Assembly: GCF_000003195.3 (NCBI RefSeq)
Contig: NC_012874.2
Coordinates: forward strand, 4,557,001 to 4,621,000
Direction: 5' to 3'
DNA: 64,000 nt
Source of the DNA: Sorghum bicolor
Taxonomy: Eukaryota > Streptophyta > Magnoliopsida > Poales > Poaceae
A model generated the notes under the pieces. It made no database searches. It saw nothing but the letters and a program-made list of their open reading frames with translations, and was not told the origin of the DNA. Made by a program: the position numbers and the translations under genes. Positions 21,564 to 33,964 of the stretch are shown here, one piece after another. Positions within the stretch are counted from its first letter, which is position 1; the number at the start of each line of letters is the position of its first letter.

Positions 21564-21812
21564 CACTATGTCAAAACGGTAGATTTGAGACGCGCGTTCA
21601 ACTCCTTACAGACGAGTTTGCGCACGTCAGTGCTAGTGCGTCTGTAATTCATTTTAGTATACAGACGCGTATAAGCTCGTCTGTAATATTAAAATTACAG
21701 ACACGTTCTTGCAACACACGTCTGTACTTTCAAAGTGAGGACGCATCTGTAATAGACGCGTATCAGCAGAGCGCGTCTGTGAGGTTTGTTAAGCTACAGA
21801 CGCGCGTACGCA
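21564..21812. promoter_or_regulatory. CACTA left terminal inverted repeat and subterminal repeats
   Basis: After the terminal CACTATG there are about nine copies, in both orientations, of a motif close to ACAGACGCG(T/C) (for example 21616, 21640, 21656, 21680, 21700, 21716, 21745, 21770, 21795). In En/Spm these subterminal repeats are the binding sites of the TNPA-type protein. This is the expected docking region for the element's own second protein. Confidence 0.85.
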
Positions 21813-22080
21813 ATACCTATCACTAACATCATGCAAGTCATGAGGTCCATGCTATCACTGTGACAACAAATACATAGTTCGATCACTTACTGGAACAGAA
21901 TTCACACAAATATCACTCAGAGAGTTCAGCTATTAACTGGGTACAACAAGTTAATACATAAAGTTCATCTAACAAGACATGCCAGTTCATATAATTAATT
22001 GACCCAACGCGATCGATCTTCCAAGTTGAGATTGCATAGGATCATATATATATGCTGCATTAAGCTTCATCGCCTTTGGT

Positions 22081-25000
22081 TCAATTGTCCATATTGCAGA
22101 CGACACAATGAAACTCGCCATTTGGTTCAATGATCTGAGACACAATGAACGTGGCGATCTTCTCTCTAATAGCACCCAAGTCGATTTTAGTAGACGTAAA
22201 GTCAAATCCCTGTAAAACAGCAAGAGAGTCGGATGAAGCGTCATATATAATTAAGTTCTCTTGCATTGCATATGAAACAAATATCATAAAGATTCAGCTT
22301 CATACTTCAGATATCTTGCACTATCTATTTCCCAACATCAAGAGACTTTGACGAAGATGTGAAAGATGCACTTAATTAATTCTGTGCTGCATTTATTGGT
22401 AACAAAGAATAGCATCCTGTTGTTGAAGTTCCAGCAGTGGTACAAGATGCTCTTCTTTGTTAACAAAAAATGCAGCTCATAGCTAGGTTTGCTTCTTTCA
22501 GGTCTTCTTCAAAGTAACCTAAGTTCCAGCACTGGAGTTGCACTAATATTATTAATGCCCACGCGGCCAACTCTAAGACTAAGGAGTAGACCATGCATCT
22601 TAATTCTATACATGCTGTGAAAACAATTCCAGATCACCATCTAAAAAACAGATATCCAATAATTCTCCAACCACTTGTACTATACACTACTTCACAATAT
22701 TTGATAGATGCCTACAAGAGCTTATGGAATAAAAAAAGAGGACAAAAGATTATTTTTTTATGGGTTCAAGACTCCGAAACAGCTGTTCAGAAAATGTGGA
22801 GTTGAGACACAGGCAACTCAATGATATGTTATTCCTTTAGGGGCATAAGGTGATGTTGTACTAATTTGTTTGTGTTCTAAATGTTAACACTTCGCTAGGT
22901 TCAGTTTGGAGAGTTTCAGCTTTGAACATTCTGAGTAGATTTGAGATCTTCACCTCTAAATAGCCAAAGTTGGTAACAACTTTGATCATTGCATTGCTGA
23001 TGCTTTCTACACCCAGACATAACATTTATGGTTTTACTAATTATTATCTTGAAATGGTTCCTTTGATTACAATTGTTGGGAGACAATAGGTGCCTAAACA
23101 CACACATTTTATTTTGAAAGGCAATCATATTTGTACTATGTCTAGAGGTTCTTAGAACCCTAGCACTGAAGTCAGTGTCTCCTATGTCGGACACTTCTCC
23201 TCGGATGCTGGTCACCTGCTGCTGCAATCAGTAGTAGCAGAGATGTGTTTAGAGAGTGGAAGCTTCGAACTTGGGTCAACTTAAAGTGTGAATTTTGTGC
23301 AGTCATGTGGAGATATCATGGAGATATATATAAAGTGTGCCTCACTCACAAGAACTCAATAGGCTGCAACCACCTCCACAGTTCATCATGGAGATATCAA
23401 GCGTATATGCCAATCTCTCTCCACTTGCTTTCCTCTCTCTGGCTCTAACCAAGACCACAAAAACACACAACCGTTCCTCTCTCTAGCTACTGGGCACTGG
23501 CTCTGGCCAAGGGTAAAAAGGCACAAGTAAGGTACTTTTGCAATAGTTAGGGCATTGTAGTCAAAAGCAATCATGCAAAGCAGGACTGGCATTTGTGCAG
23601 CTGTGCTACTTGTGTGTGGTGTTGTGATTCCCTTCCCTCGTCCTCTCTCCTCTCTCTATAGAGTGCAACAAGTTGGTCTCTATGGTAGTACAAGTACAGT
23701 ACCACACTACCAACTCTTTGGCTCTCTGTAGGCAAAAGCTCAAAGAGAATAAGTTCTGGTCACTTTCACTGCCACAGTGGTCCCACTTACCTTCCCTTGT
23801 GATCCCAATGCATCCTTTCAGTTTCATCTTGATCTCCTCTCCCCTATGATATCTTCTTGCATCTTAGAAGTTTAATAATGTGATTCTGAACATGGTGTTA
23901 TTCTGACAACTTAATTATCTGAACATTTTATTTGACAGCGCTTATGTGTTATTTCTTACTTTCGTAGTTAATTGAACTCCTTGGAGGGAATCACTTCTTT
24001 GTTTTTACCCAGAAGAGCTAATTGGACAATTGGACTCACAGACCTTTGTCAAGCGAGAAAAGTTCTCTATTTGGACTGGCAATTCATCTGTTCGATGCGG
24101 TAAATGTGTGCTAGACGCTATGTTTGTAGCAATAAGATACTACTAAAGATCAAGGCTACAAAACTGGCGAGAAAAGAAAATATATTTCTCCCTAACTTTT
24201 GACATAATTGATGTGACCTCTAATTCGATTATTTGCTCTGTTTTTTATCTCTCAGGAAGGGCTTAGCCAGCATGACCAGTACTGATCTTCCTTCTGTGTT
24301 TGAGGCATTCAAGGACAGAAAACACAACAAAGAAGGATCTGGGGGGCAACAACAGTGGCAAATCTAGACACTCATTGCAGGAAAAAGAGCAGAGAATTAA
24401 CCTACAATTTGTGATGATTAATGACCATAAAGTTACTTACTTTGTCATTTGGAAAATTGCATTAGCTTATGCAGCTATACATGCTACTGTCACTTTGTGT
24501 CACTGGCCTGGGAAAATGGGACCATTAGATCTTAGTTAGCTGTTGGATCAAAACCCATCTACCCCTCACCTTAGCCTCTCTTTTGTCTTTCCTGTGAATA
24601 AAGTTCCTTGTATATGGTGTATGGTTTCTTAGGTATCTGAAATGTTAACAAGTTAGTACATGAATGATTTGTGCATGCTCCTACAATTTTGGATCCAAAG
24701 TTGCTAGTAACTTATCTCATAGCACAAACTCTCGGCTTCCAGTTGCTAGCAAATTGGGGCATTTGTGATGCATTTGACAAGATGGAAGACTGACTACACA
24801 TCTCGTGAGGTAATGACGCATAGAAGAGTTAGCATATATTGCTAAGGCTGACATCACCACCTCTCTTATTGCAAGAAACTGCAATTACGGCTGCCGCAAA
24901 TCCAGCAGGTCAAGTTTTGATATGAATATATATTATTATATATTTACTACAATAGTTTCACTATGGCAATTTGCTTCAAGCATTAAGGGGAAGGTGCGAT

Positions 25001-28000
25001 ATAAAAACTCCAGCAGAAAATATAAATCTCACTCAAGCAGTTTGGTCTAGTTTTGACCATTCGAGAAGTATCGCATTCAATTTCGAACAACATATACTAA
25101 GTAAAAAGATCTGCCATACCTCATCATCAACCAAAAAGGTCTGTTGCATCGCAATCATCAAGTTGTTAGCTGCATAGAACCCACATGTGTTGTCCGGAGG
25201 TTGCGTTAGGCACTGTGAAGATATCAGAGACACACAGTTAATAATGGTACTGAAACACAGTTCACGAATGGAATTGGAAGCGAAGCATCAACTTACTGGA
25301 ACTTTGGTCGCATGGGTCAACTTCAGATTTTTGGGCTTCTTCTTCCCCTTGTTTTGGGATTTGCTAAAAGCCCTACATAGAAATTTTTTACTTTGAATAA
25401 CATATATAAATAACAAATAAACACATGTGTCGAACTGTGGATAGTAGCAGGTTACAGAACACTCACTCATCTATCACAGATTTCAACCCACTCAAATCTA
25501 TCTCGCGGCCTCTATTGGAGTCGAGGTACACCACCTTCATCCACTTGGGAATGATGATGACAGCGATCCAGTGATCACCACTGTTATACGGAAACATTAC
25601 ATACTCTTTCTTGGCATATTTCCTTAGGCCTTTTTCCAGATACTGCAAGCAGAAATCTCTAGAACTGGTCAAGTTTTGGATGGATAATGCATATGGATCA
25701 AGAAGGCCAACTGGGACATGCATGTCCCTAGCTTCTACAATCAGGCATCTACAAAAAAAAGTAGGATCGTACAAGGAACTTAGTAAGGAAATATATAAAG
25801 AGAATCCCTAGCTGAAAATTAAAAGACAAGTCTGAGAACTGAAAAAATTGTACTTACAGCGTCAAGCAGCGAAGGATGGATGTCTCCAATGCATTTAGTG
25901 TGAAGAGGTCAAACATATCTTCAAATCCCACAGGGAATAATAGATTAGGCTTAATTTCATGCAAGAAATGCTCGGGCGTTGTCATAACAAAATACGGGTT
26001 CTTCCTATTCTGTGCACATGCTTCCATGTAGTGGGTATGAAGAGCAACACATCCAGGTCCTGCATTAGCAACTTCAATTGGTGGTAGCATTGGCTGTCCA
26101 AAAATGAAGTCGGGGTTGAGCCCTCCCCAAAAACAAACCGCAGGGGCACTTTTAGAAGATTTCATGTCCTTCTTCTTCTGCTTGACAACCACCTTCTGAT
26201 CCGGTTGGGTGCCACTCTTGGCTCCTCGAGAGGCTTGCTGCTGTTTCTGCTTGAAAACCACCTTCGAATTGAATCTGGTGTCACTCTTGGCTGCTATATG
26301 GTCAGCTAGCTGAGGTGCAGTTGGATGCTTTCTGAGCTTAGATTCTTTCTTGCCTAACAGATGTGCCATGGAAGAACAGTTTGTAACAGTAGAACCATAT
26401 GCTTTGTCATGTAGTAAAGGTGAAACATTGGGTACCACAGGGAGGCTTCGGGCAAACCCATGCATTGGAGCAGAGGATGCCGCACGAACAACAATCCATT
26501 CCCTCCTCCACTTGAGCCTTTTATACATAGCCTCTCCAAGAGTTCTTACATATTTGTTTGAGGGTGGCTTCAGCAGCCATCCCACATGTTCCGGATATAC
26601 ATGATCAATAAGTACAACGGCATATCCCTCCTCTACTGGTTCATCTCGATGTATGATAGTTTTGTTTGGCCATACCTTACCCATTGCTACCTCCACCCGA
26701 AAACCTTCATGGTCTATGAGTACAAGTGTACAGGCTTTATGCACTGCTGGATCTGAAGTTCCACCAGTTTTGTCCAATGTTGCATTGCATACTGCATCTG
26801 AGGCTGAGGCACTGTTCTTACCACCTGCAGAGGGACGGGTGTTGGAAGATGAGCTCAAAATTACTCCTTGTGCACGCAGCCTGCAGACTGTGTCTGAGGC
26901 TGAGGCACTGTTCTTACCACCTGCAGACGGACGGGTGTTGGAAGGTGAGCTGAAAATTACTCCTTGGGCACGTAGCCTGGCTATGATATCATTTGTGACC
27001 TTCTCGGTAATTTCAAGTTTCACTTGTTCTTTAAGTTCTTCCATATCCACAGGCCTCCTCTTTCTGTACATGTCGGTGCAATCCGGCCAAAACTTCCAAC
27101 CAATGGAGCTAGACAGACCACGAATGCGGCCGGTCTGTTCTGGCTGTCCCAATGCCAGTGTGAGCAGATCTTTATCCCTAACCAAAATGTCCCCTGAAGA
27201 CTCAATTTGTGCTTTCTTCCTTAAAAGTTCCTGAGAAAACAAATCAGCTTCCGGACTCCCCCAAACAATCTCAGCTTTATTACCTTCTGATAGAACCAAT
27301 TTACCCCGTGCACGCATGAAATTCCTAGAGCGGCCAGGAAATTGGTCCCAAGGATTAGGGATGCCATGAGCGGCTAAAACCCCGTCCTCTTCCTCCCATT
27401 TTGCCACTTTCCCAGCATACCCTCCTGTCCCCAGATAATGGTCATGCTTGCTCCTCGCCCGAAGCTTCTTGAATTTCGCACTTTGTTTCATTGCATGTTC
27501 GCTCTGCTTTAGTCTCAGAAATTTTTCCCAATCTGGCGGAGGAATGTATGAGTGCTTCACCGTGGCATTCAACCCTTTGCTGACAAATCTGCGTACAAGA
27601 TAACTTTTGTGAGTTCTCCAACATTTGGCTACCATCTGCATGATCTTCTTACAAGCCCTATCTTCTAAACCTTCTGCAAACTCCAACCAAGGCTGGACAC
27701 AATCTTTAAATAACCTACTCTTGTCATCATTAGTTAGGTCACTGAATTTTGGCAAGTACAATCGTATCCTTTGCCTCGCAATCAGACCAGCAAGCCTAGT
27801 CATTCTTGCCTTTGCCGCCGCCTCTTTGGGCATCCCAACCTCCGTGAGCTCTGTGACAACTATCTTGTCTTCTGGCCACTGTGTTTCTGTCCTCTTTCTC
27901 CGGGGTCCACGCTGACGTGGAGATGCCTGCACCTCTACATCAGCATCTAACTCTCCCTCCGGTACATCAGCATCTGTCCTCTTCCTCCAGTGTTGACGCT

Positions 28001-28594
28001 GACGTTGAGATGCTTGCACCTCTACATCAGCATCTGCCTCTCCCTCCGGTGCATCAGCATCTGTCATCTTTCTCCGAGATCGATGCTGACGTTGAGATGC
28101 CTGCAACTCTACATCAGCATCTGCCTCTCCCTCCGGTGTGTCAGTATTTGTCCTCTTTCTCCAGGATCGACGCTGACGTTGAGATGCCAGCACCGGTACC
28201 TCTACATCAGCATCTGCCTCACCCTCCAGTGCATCAGCATCTTCCTCTACCTCCTGTGCATCAGCATCTCCCTCTCCCTGATCATGTGCAGAATCATCAC
28301 TATGTTGGTCTTCTCCATCATGTGCAGAATCATCACTAAGTTGGTCCTCTCCATCATGTGCATAATCATCACTATGTTGGTCCTCTCCATCATATGCAGA
28401 ATCATCACTATGTTGGTCCTCTGTACTAGCATCTCTTTCTTCCTCTTCACAAGATATTTCATCGGCAGCGGACGATGAATATTCCTTATCAGAATCCTAT
28501 AAAACAAAGTATAGTAAAGATTCTTATTCACCATGATACAACTCTGATATCTAACTAGCATTACTGTTAGTATATCACAAACTTTGCTTACCAT
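22081..28594 (-). CDS. CACTA second protein: acidic repeats, En/Spm-like region and Ulp1 (C48) cysteine protease, six exons
   Basis: Proposed exons: 28594-28592 (ATG only), 28496-25858, 25748-25467, 25372-25297, 25212-25120 and 22209-22081. All junctions have GT/AG ends and join in phase, giving about 1073 residues. The start ATG sits exactly at the first donor (ATG|GTAAGC) with an upstream in-frame TGA. The N-terminus has four GEDQHSDDSAHD-like repeats, then four units of about 30 residues (DADVEVQASQRQR ... RKRTDADAPEGEA). Next comes an En/Spm-like stretch (DWEKFLRLKQSEHAMK ... KFKKLRARSKHDHY). The C-terminus is a Ulp1-type protease: His in SGDHWIAVI, Asp in VYLDSNRG, Gln in LTQPPDN and Cys in NTCGFYAA. 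The expected role is binding of subterminal repeats plus deconjugation of SUMO-like proteins; that role is inference. The last intron (2.9 kb) is the least certain part. Confidence 0.82.
22210..25119 (-). other. Long last intron of the En/Spm-Ulp1 gene
   Basis: There is no conserved coding sequence. The short open frames (22593-22805, 22916-23227, 23606-23827) show no family motif. A stretch with TATATAAAG (about 23327) and pyrimidine-rich repeats (TCTCTCT at 23415-23490) looks like unrelated inserted or captured promoter-type DNA. An additional small exon in here cannot be excluded, but it is not needed to keep the reading frame. Confidence 0.45.
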
Positions 28595-28649
28595 TCTGAA
28601 AGGGATCTGTACGTAATCAGCTACAGCTCAGAAGACACAACAACTAACA

Positions 28650-28940
28650 GCTTGTTCTTTGTTAGATTCCTGGAAACAGCGAGCAAGATAAGTAACTTAA
28701 TAGTACAACAATGGTAGTACTTGGTACAAGACTTAACTTGTCTAGCTTGTTCTTTGCCAGAATCCTGGAAACAGCGAACAAGATAAGTAACTTAATAGTA
28801 CAACAGCGGTAGTACTTGGTAAAAGACTTAACTTGTCTAGTTTGTTTTTGCCAGACTCCTGGAACAAACCAGCGAGCAAGAGAAGTAGCTTAATAGTACA
28901 AAGGCGGTAGTACTTGGTAAAAGACTATAACTTGTCTAGA
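28650..28940. repeat. Three tandem copies of a ~95-bp unit upstream of the En/Spm-Ulp1 gene
   Basis: The units begin near 28650, 28745 and 28840 (CTTGTTCTTTG(C/T)(C/T)AGA..CCTGG) and each contains AACTTAATAGTACAA...GGTAGTACTTGGTA. The third is shortened by small indels. They lie just upstream of the gene's start exon, so they could be part of its promoter or leader. Confidence 0.8.
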
Positions 28941-31250
28941 TATCTTTGTGTCTAAATGGACAGTTTGTGCCTAAAACTATAATAGAATTTTTCTAGGATG
29001 ACCAAATATAAGCAAACATACAGGAGAGAATGAGAGGGGGTTCCTGAGTGCAGGGACCAACAGGATCACCTAAGATGGCATCTGTTTGGATATCCAAACA
29101 CATGGGGCATGGCAGTTTTGTAACCATTTAGGGCACAAGGATGGACACAATAGATAGAAGTATTCTTAGGAGCTGGAAATATTGTAAATTAGTTAAGAAA
29201 TATATCAACTATATATGTTATTTTTTACTAAATTTGTATAGTTTATAAGAATTGCATCAATAAAAAACAAGTTATGTTTTGAAATAAATAATCACCACTT
29301 GCTAACTCCATGAATAGGATGTTTCCTAAATCTATTAAACTAGTAGATGGCCATGCGTTGCTACAGAAGCTTCAAAATTTTCTAAAAAACAGAAAAAAAT
29401 CTGGTCAAGAACAACAAATAATTTTGACTCAGCTATAACATACTATTTTAAGCCATATTCAAATAGATAAGTATCAACTTTAGTAACAATGTCAAAACAA
29501 AATGCATGATAGATAAAGTTCTCCACAACTCTCTTTATTCATTCATAGTTTTTTTAATGGTACAACTAGGATATATATATTCTTGTATGGATGTAGAATC
29601 ATAGATCACCATGAAATCTCCATCACACAACAATAGGTCAAATCGGAGAGGCCATGTGCCTTTGAGTGGAAGTTGGAAAGGAAAACTCAAGTCAACTATC
29701 ACTAAAAATGCTATTTCAGAAAGGAAAACTCAAGTCACTAACCGTTAACCATAATGTGATTTAGAATTTTATTCACTTCAACTGAGAATCAAGGGTCCAA
29801 TAAATAACTTCTGTCCTAGCTTTTAACAACTTGCGCAGTTAAAAGTAAAGTGCTGACATTGTTCTGGCCGGCCAAGACCACCCTAGGCGTTTGCACATTC
29901 AACTTTTCTGAACAGGATCTATTTGATTTGGACTTTAATACAACCCGAACACCAAGCAGTCAAAATTAAACAGGTTTGAATCACCTTTTGTAGATTGAGC
30001 TAGGTGCCTATTTTTGTAGAACAGTAGGTTTCACTGTAAAATAGTGAATCTGACAACCAAATGCTCAATATCATAATACATGTATACACTTGTAATTGGG
30101 TCAGCTCTAAATAAAAAATAGCCAGCATACTAAACATTAGTCACTATTATAGTCTTATGCCACTAAATTAGCTTCTCACCCCAACGAGGCTCAAGACAAT
30201 CACAAACACTGGTGGAGCTTGGACCGAAACCCAGCAGGAGCCAACCATTAAATTACAGCTATATTTGTTTAATATCTGATATATACATTTAGGCCTTTTT
30301 TTAGAATAAACATAGCATCATGAGAATATTTCTACTGCTCAAAACAGGATTGATGTACTATACAAATATTTTCTACTGCTAAAAAAAATTAAAACATGCC
30401 CCTTGAATTCTGAGATAGATAATAATTAACAAATGCAATGAAGGTTTAACTAAACTAAATTGAGTAATGTACTTAAATCAAATCAGAAGCCCATAATTTA
30501 CCTTGGTAGAGATTGATTTCAACCCAATATTTTTTTAACTAACAACGATTCATATAGTCATTCTGAGTTTGTAACACAAAACAGCCATAACGGATATGCA
30601 TTTGATGAACACAGGGTAACAAAGCTCATGGTGTTTAATTGCTTTTTTCTAAATGGAAAAGCTCACCAAGCTTATTATTTAATAAACTTCTGTGTCAACT
30701 AAATTAGCAGCCCTCCTACATGTTTCAAAGATAACCAACAAAGAAAACAGAGACATGTTAGAATGCAGCTAATATTTCAGTCCTTTGCAAACCCTAAACC
30801 CTAAACCCTAAACCCTAATATTTCAGTCCTTTGCAAATTCTATTTAAGTGCTTTGAAACGTATATATACAAAATGCATATCCCAAAATGCATATACCAAG
30901 CTTATGAGTTGAAGCATTAGGAGTGCAACCATATTTGAAGTTTCAGTGTTTCAAAACACTCATAATATTCAGTCCCAAAAGAATAACACTGAAAATAAAT
31001 CATAAATTGGGTAATGCAAATTTCGTATTTATTGTGCCATAGAAAATCTGTGTTAGAAGTAGAGTGATTAATGAAAAAAAAAACATAGATCCATTGTATC
31101 CAGCTAGTGATAGAAAAGATAGATTTGCAAGAAAATACCCATTGTCATTTTGATTAATCTGCCGATAACGATGAACTAAATACACTGTAGTTCTCAACTT
31201 TCTCATAACAGCAAATTGTTCGGTCATTTTAACAAACACATGGCAGAGAT
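28941..31250. other. Non-coding CACTA interior
   Basis: AT-rich DNA with no supportable gene. Its one distinctive feature is the interstitial telomere repeat at 30769-30837, listed separately. Confidence 0.5.
30769..30837. repeat. Interstitial telomere repeat flanked by a 23-bp duplication
   Basis: Four tandem copies of the plant telomere unit CCCTAAA (about 30791-30818) lie between two identical 23-bp copies of a sequence ending TTTCAGTCCTTTGCAAA (30769-30791 and 30815-30837). The arrangement looks like a short telomeric tract added during repair of a staggered break, which duplicated the local sequence. Confidence 0.88.
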
Positions 31251-31861
31251 AGAATGTGGCTTACACTGCCCCAGGGGCACAACTCATGCATTCGTGCTGG
31301 AATCAATCTTCGCGGTTGTGGTACTGAGGTGCGCCCGGGTTATTGCCGTCGAGTAGGGCGGGGCCCACGCCGGTGTACCCGTTGTTGTCGTCGTCGCCGC
31401 CGCCACTGGAGGAGGAGACAACGGATACGAGGGCACCGTTTCCCACTTCTGTGTCCACGTCTAGTGCCCTCAGCAGCGTTGGGGGCGCTCGGTGGCGGCG
31501 GCTTCAGGGGCGTTCGTCGTCATCAGCAGGCGGCTTCTGCGCCCAGCGACGGTGGCCTTGGCACCCGGTGATGGTGGCCTCGGGGGCGCTCGGCGGAGGG
31601 GCGAGTCGAAGGGATGAGGAGTCGGTCGCCTCGGCGCCCGGCGACGGTGGCCTCAGGGGCGCTCGACGGAGGGGCGAGTCGAAGGGATGAGGAGTCTGTG
31701 CTTTCTTTTCTCGTTACGGTGGAGGGAGGCGAGGGTTCGGGTTGAGGAGGTCGCTCCGTTGGAGGCGGAGCGAAGGGGCGGGTGTGAACGATCCCCGTGT
31801 GAATAGGACCGAATCTGGGGGACTCAAAGGAGTCAAGAGGCACTAAAATGGAGTAGAGTTA
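31251..31861. other. GC-rich gene fragment with a ~72-bp tandem duplication
   Basis: Composition changes sharply from AT-rich to GC-rich (31320-31800), like a captured 5' exon or promoter of a host gene. Open frames exist on both strands (31254-31690 plus, 31523-31843 minus) without recognisable motifs, so strand and product are uncertain. At about 31562-31697 two near-identical units follow each other, each containing GGGGCGAGTCGAAGGGATG. Confidence 0.5.
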
Positions 31862-32101
31862 GGCCTTGTTTAGTTCAAAAAAATTTGCAAAATTTTTTAG
31901 ATTCCCTGTCACATCGAATCTTTAGACACATGTATAGAGTATTAAATATAGATGAAAATAAAAACTAATTACACAGTTTGGTCAGAATTGACGAGACGAA
32001 TCTTTTGAGCCCAGTTAGTCCATAACTAGACAATATTTGTCAAATACAACGAAAGTGCTACCGTGTCGATTTCTCAAATTTTTTTAGAACTAAACAAGGA
32101 C
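31862..32101. mobile_element. Tourist-like MITE, TSD TTA
   Basis: 240 bp with GGCCTTGTTTAGTTC at the left and GAACTAAACAAGGAC at the right, flanked by TTA (31859-31861 and 32102-32104). The 3-bp duplication and small size fit non-autonomous PIF/Harbinger elements. A right-end relic of the same family lies at about 32320-32350. Confidence 0.85.
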
Positions 32102-32864
32102 TTAAACTGTGTTGAGTTTGAAGTAGCGACTGAGTCTAAAACCGAGTAGGATGTATAACTGGAGTCTGGCCAGGCAGGGGCGAAGCCATGTTGAGTTTGA
32201 GTGGTGCACGGGCACCGGGCAAGAAAAAATATTTAGTACTAAGTAGGTTATTTTGACCACATAAATCAGTTGAAAGTAGGCATGTTTCTACACTGTTGTT
32301 AGGAAATCTGAAAAATGTTGCAATTTTTTTGGGAACTAAACAAGGCCTAAGTGTTGTGGTAGTTGAACCCTAACTGTTGAACCATGTTGAAAGGGTTTTC
32401 AGATATCAACACAAAAACAAATTGTACGACTTGCCTATAAATAGCGAGACGATTTTATTAAAACTGATTAACCTATCATTAGAATGACAGAGCTTGATTA
32501 ACCTATCATTAGAATGACAGAGATTGCAAACTAATGAGGCTCAAAACGTTCTCCTTAACTTACATGCAAACTATATTATTAGTTTTTATTTTGTTTACAT
32601 TTAGTGCTCCATGCATTTGTCCCAAGATTACATGTGACAGGTGAAAAAGCTTTAAAAGTGAAACAAACATAAGGTCTTTGAATGACATGTGTATGCATAA
32701 CCTTGCATATGTTGCATGCTGCATGGACATGTAGCCGTTTCACTCAACATTTAATTTTATTCATACAAATGGTGCTAAAAGCGTCATGGAACCATTAGAA
32801 AAATCATTACATGTCCTCAACAAGTAAAAAAGATGTCCTCAAACATACACGGCCGAAAAAATAT

Positions 32865-33420
32865 TACATGTTCTCAACATACATAAAGCACGCATCCTCA
32901 AACTTACACAATTTGTCAAGACCTATTGATCGGCCCAGAGCAATGGGCAATAGAGTCATGAAAATGCATTCATAGGCGCAGGAAAACATGGTGGCAGCCC
33001 CTTTCAATGACATTTCTAAGAGATGAATGCTCGTAGTTGAATATCTCCTTTCTACGATGATGTGGTTTTGTTGCGTTTTGGAATTCTTGAAGATGATACT
33101 TGCTTCCCTTGTGAGCAAGGTAATGGGGTCGGTTTGGATAGCAGACGTCCACCAGGTAGTACTTCCCTACATGAAGTACCTGTAAGTGTAGAGTGTTTCA
33201 ATAGAGGTAGACTTAATTGGTTGTAGATTTAAGGCCATATGTTTTGTCAAACAAATCATGCAGCCTATAGAACATAGTTGGGCTCATTCTAAACATGTTG
33301 TGCAGTACTATTGGCCAACTTCCTCTCTACCCATTCCAACCCAGTCAAGAGTGGTTTCTTATACTCAGCCCTATTGTAGTACTTGTACCAGATGCGTAGC
33401 ATACTCATACATACCGTAGC
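32865..33420 (-). pseudogene. PIF/Harbinger transposase relic
   Basis: Minus-strand pieces in different frames recall the DDE nuclease of PIF/Harbinger elements: LHNMFRMSPTMFYRLHDLF at the upstream end, then VLHVGKYYLVDVCYPNRPHY, and finally EHSSLRNVIERG, which corresponds to the family's RHSSLRNVIER-like block. Stops and shifts separate the pieces, so it cannot make a working transposase. It lies inside the CACTA, on the same strand as the gene at 33965-35608, and may have come with it. Confidence 0.6.
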
Positions 33421-33689
33421 TGAATCCAGCTGCATTATTATAATCTTGGGCCAGTTTTAAAAGCCCCCCCTCACAGTTATCTTCAAAATTCTCCTCAGCA
33501 TCCCTCTGTGCAAATAAAAAAAGTCAGCACTTCCTGAACTCTATATATAGCAACAACTCACATTATGTCAATCGGAATTAGATTTCTTTTGTTGATTTTG
33601 TCAAATAAATCGAGCTGCAGTTTTCTCTTTCAGTACTTCAGTGTCGCAGCACCTAGTGTCTCTCTGTTTTGTTTTTCAGTGTGGCAGCC

Positions 33690-33900
33690 TAGTGTCTCTC
33701 TGTTTTGCCAAATGGGAATATTGGTAGTGATTTCATTTCTGTAGCTCAAATGTGGCTGAGTAACAAAAAACACTTAGTTGAAAATTGCAATTGTGTTGCG
33801 GCCCTGTGGGGGCTTTGGAAGCTAAGAAACTGTATTTGCCTAGCGGCCAATGGTAGTGTTCCAAAGGCACTAATTCAGTTAGGACAACATTGATTTGGAC
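33690..33900 (+). mobile_element. LINE 3'-end relic
   Basis: A 62-residue frame contains ENCNCVAALWGLWKLRNCIC, the C-terminal block seen after the zf-RVT domain of plant LINEs. Only this short piece is recognisable. It adjoins the tail of the minus-strand gene at 33965. Confidence 0.55.
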
Positions 33901-33964
33901 GGAAGAAACTTGGATCGTTGAAAATGAAGGATCTCATCGAGAGAATGGCCAAGAACATACATAC

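Noticed and set aside
26350..28478. Plus-strand frames opposite the En/Spm-Ulp1 gene, including a His/Leu-rich repeat frame at 27881-28478
   Set aside because: The repeats are the complement of the acidic/basic repeats of the minus-strand protein.
30200..30250. GGTGGAGCTTGGACC and the similar GGGGCGAAGCCATG at about 32175 as a hAT-type end pair
   Set aside because: No inverted partner or 8-bp duplication could be located; the resemblance is too short.
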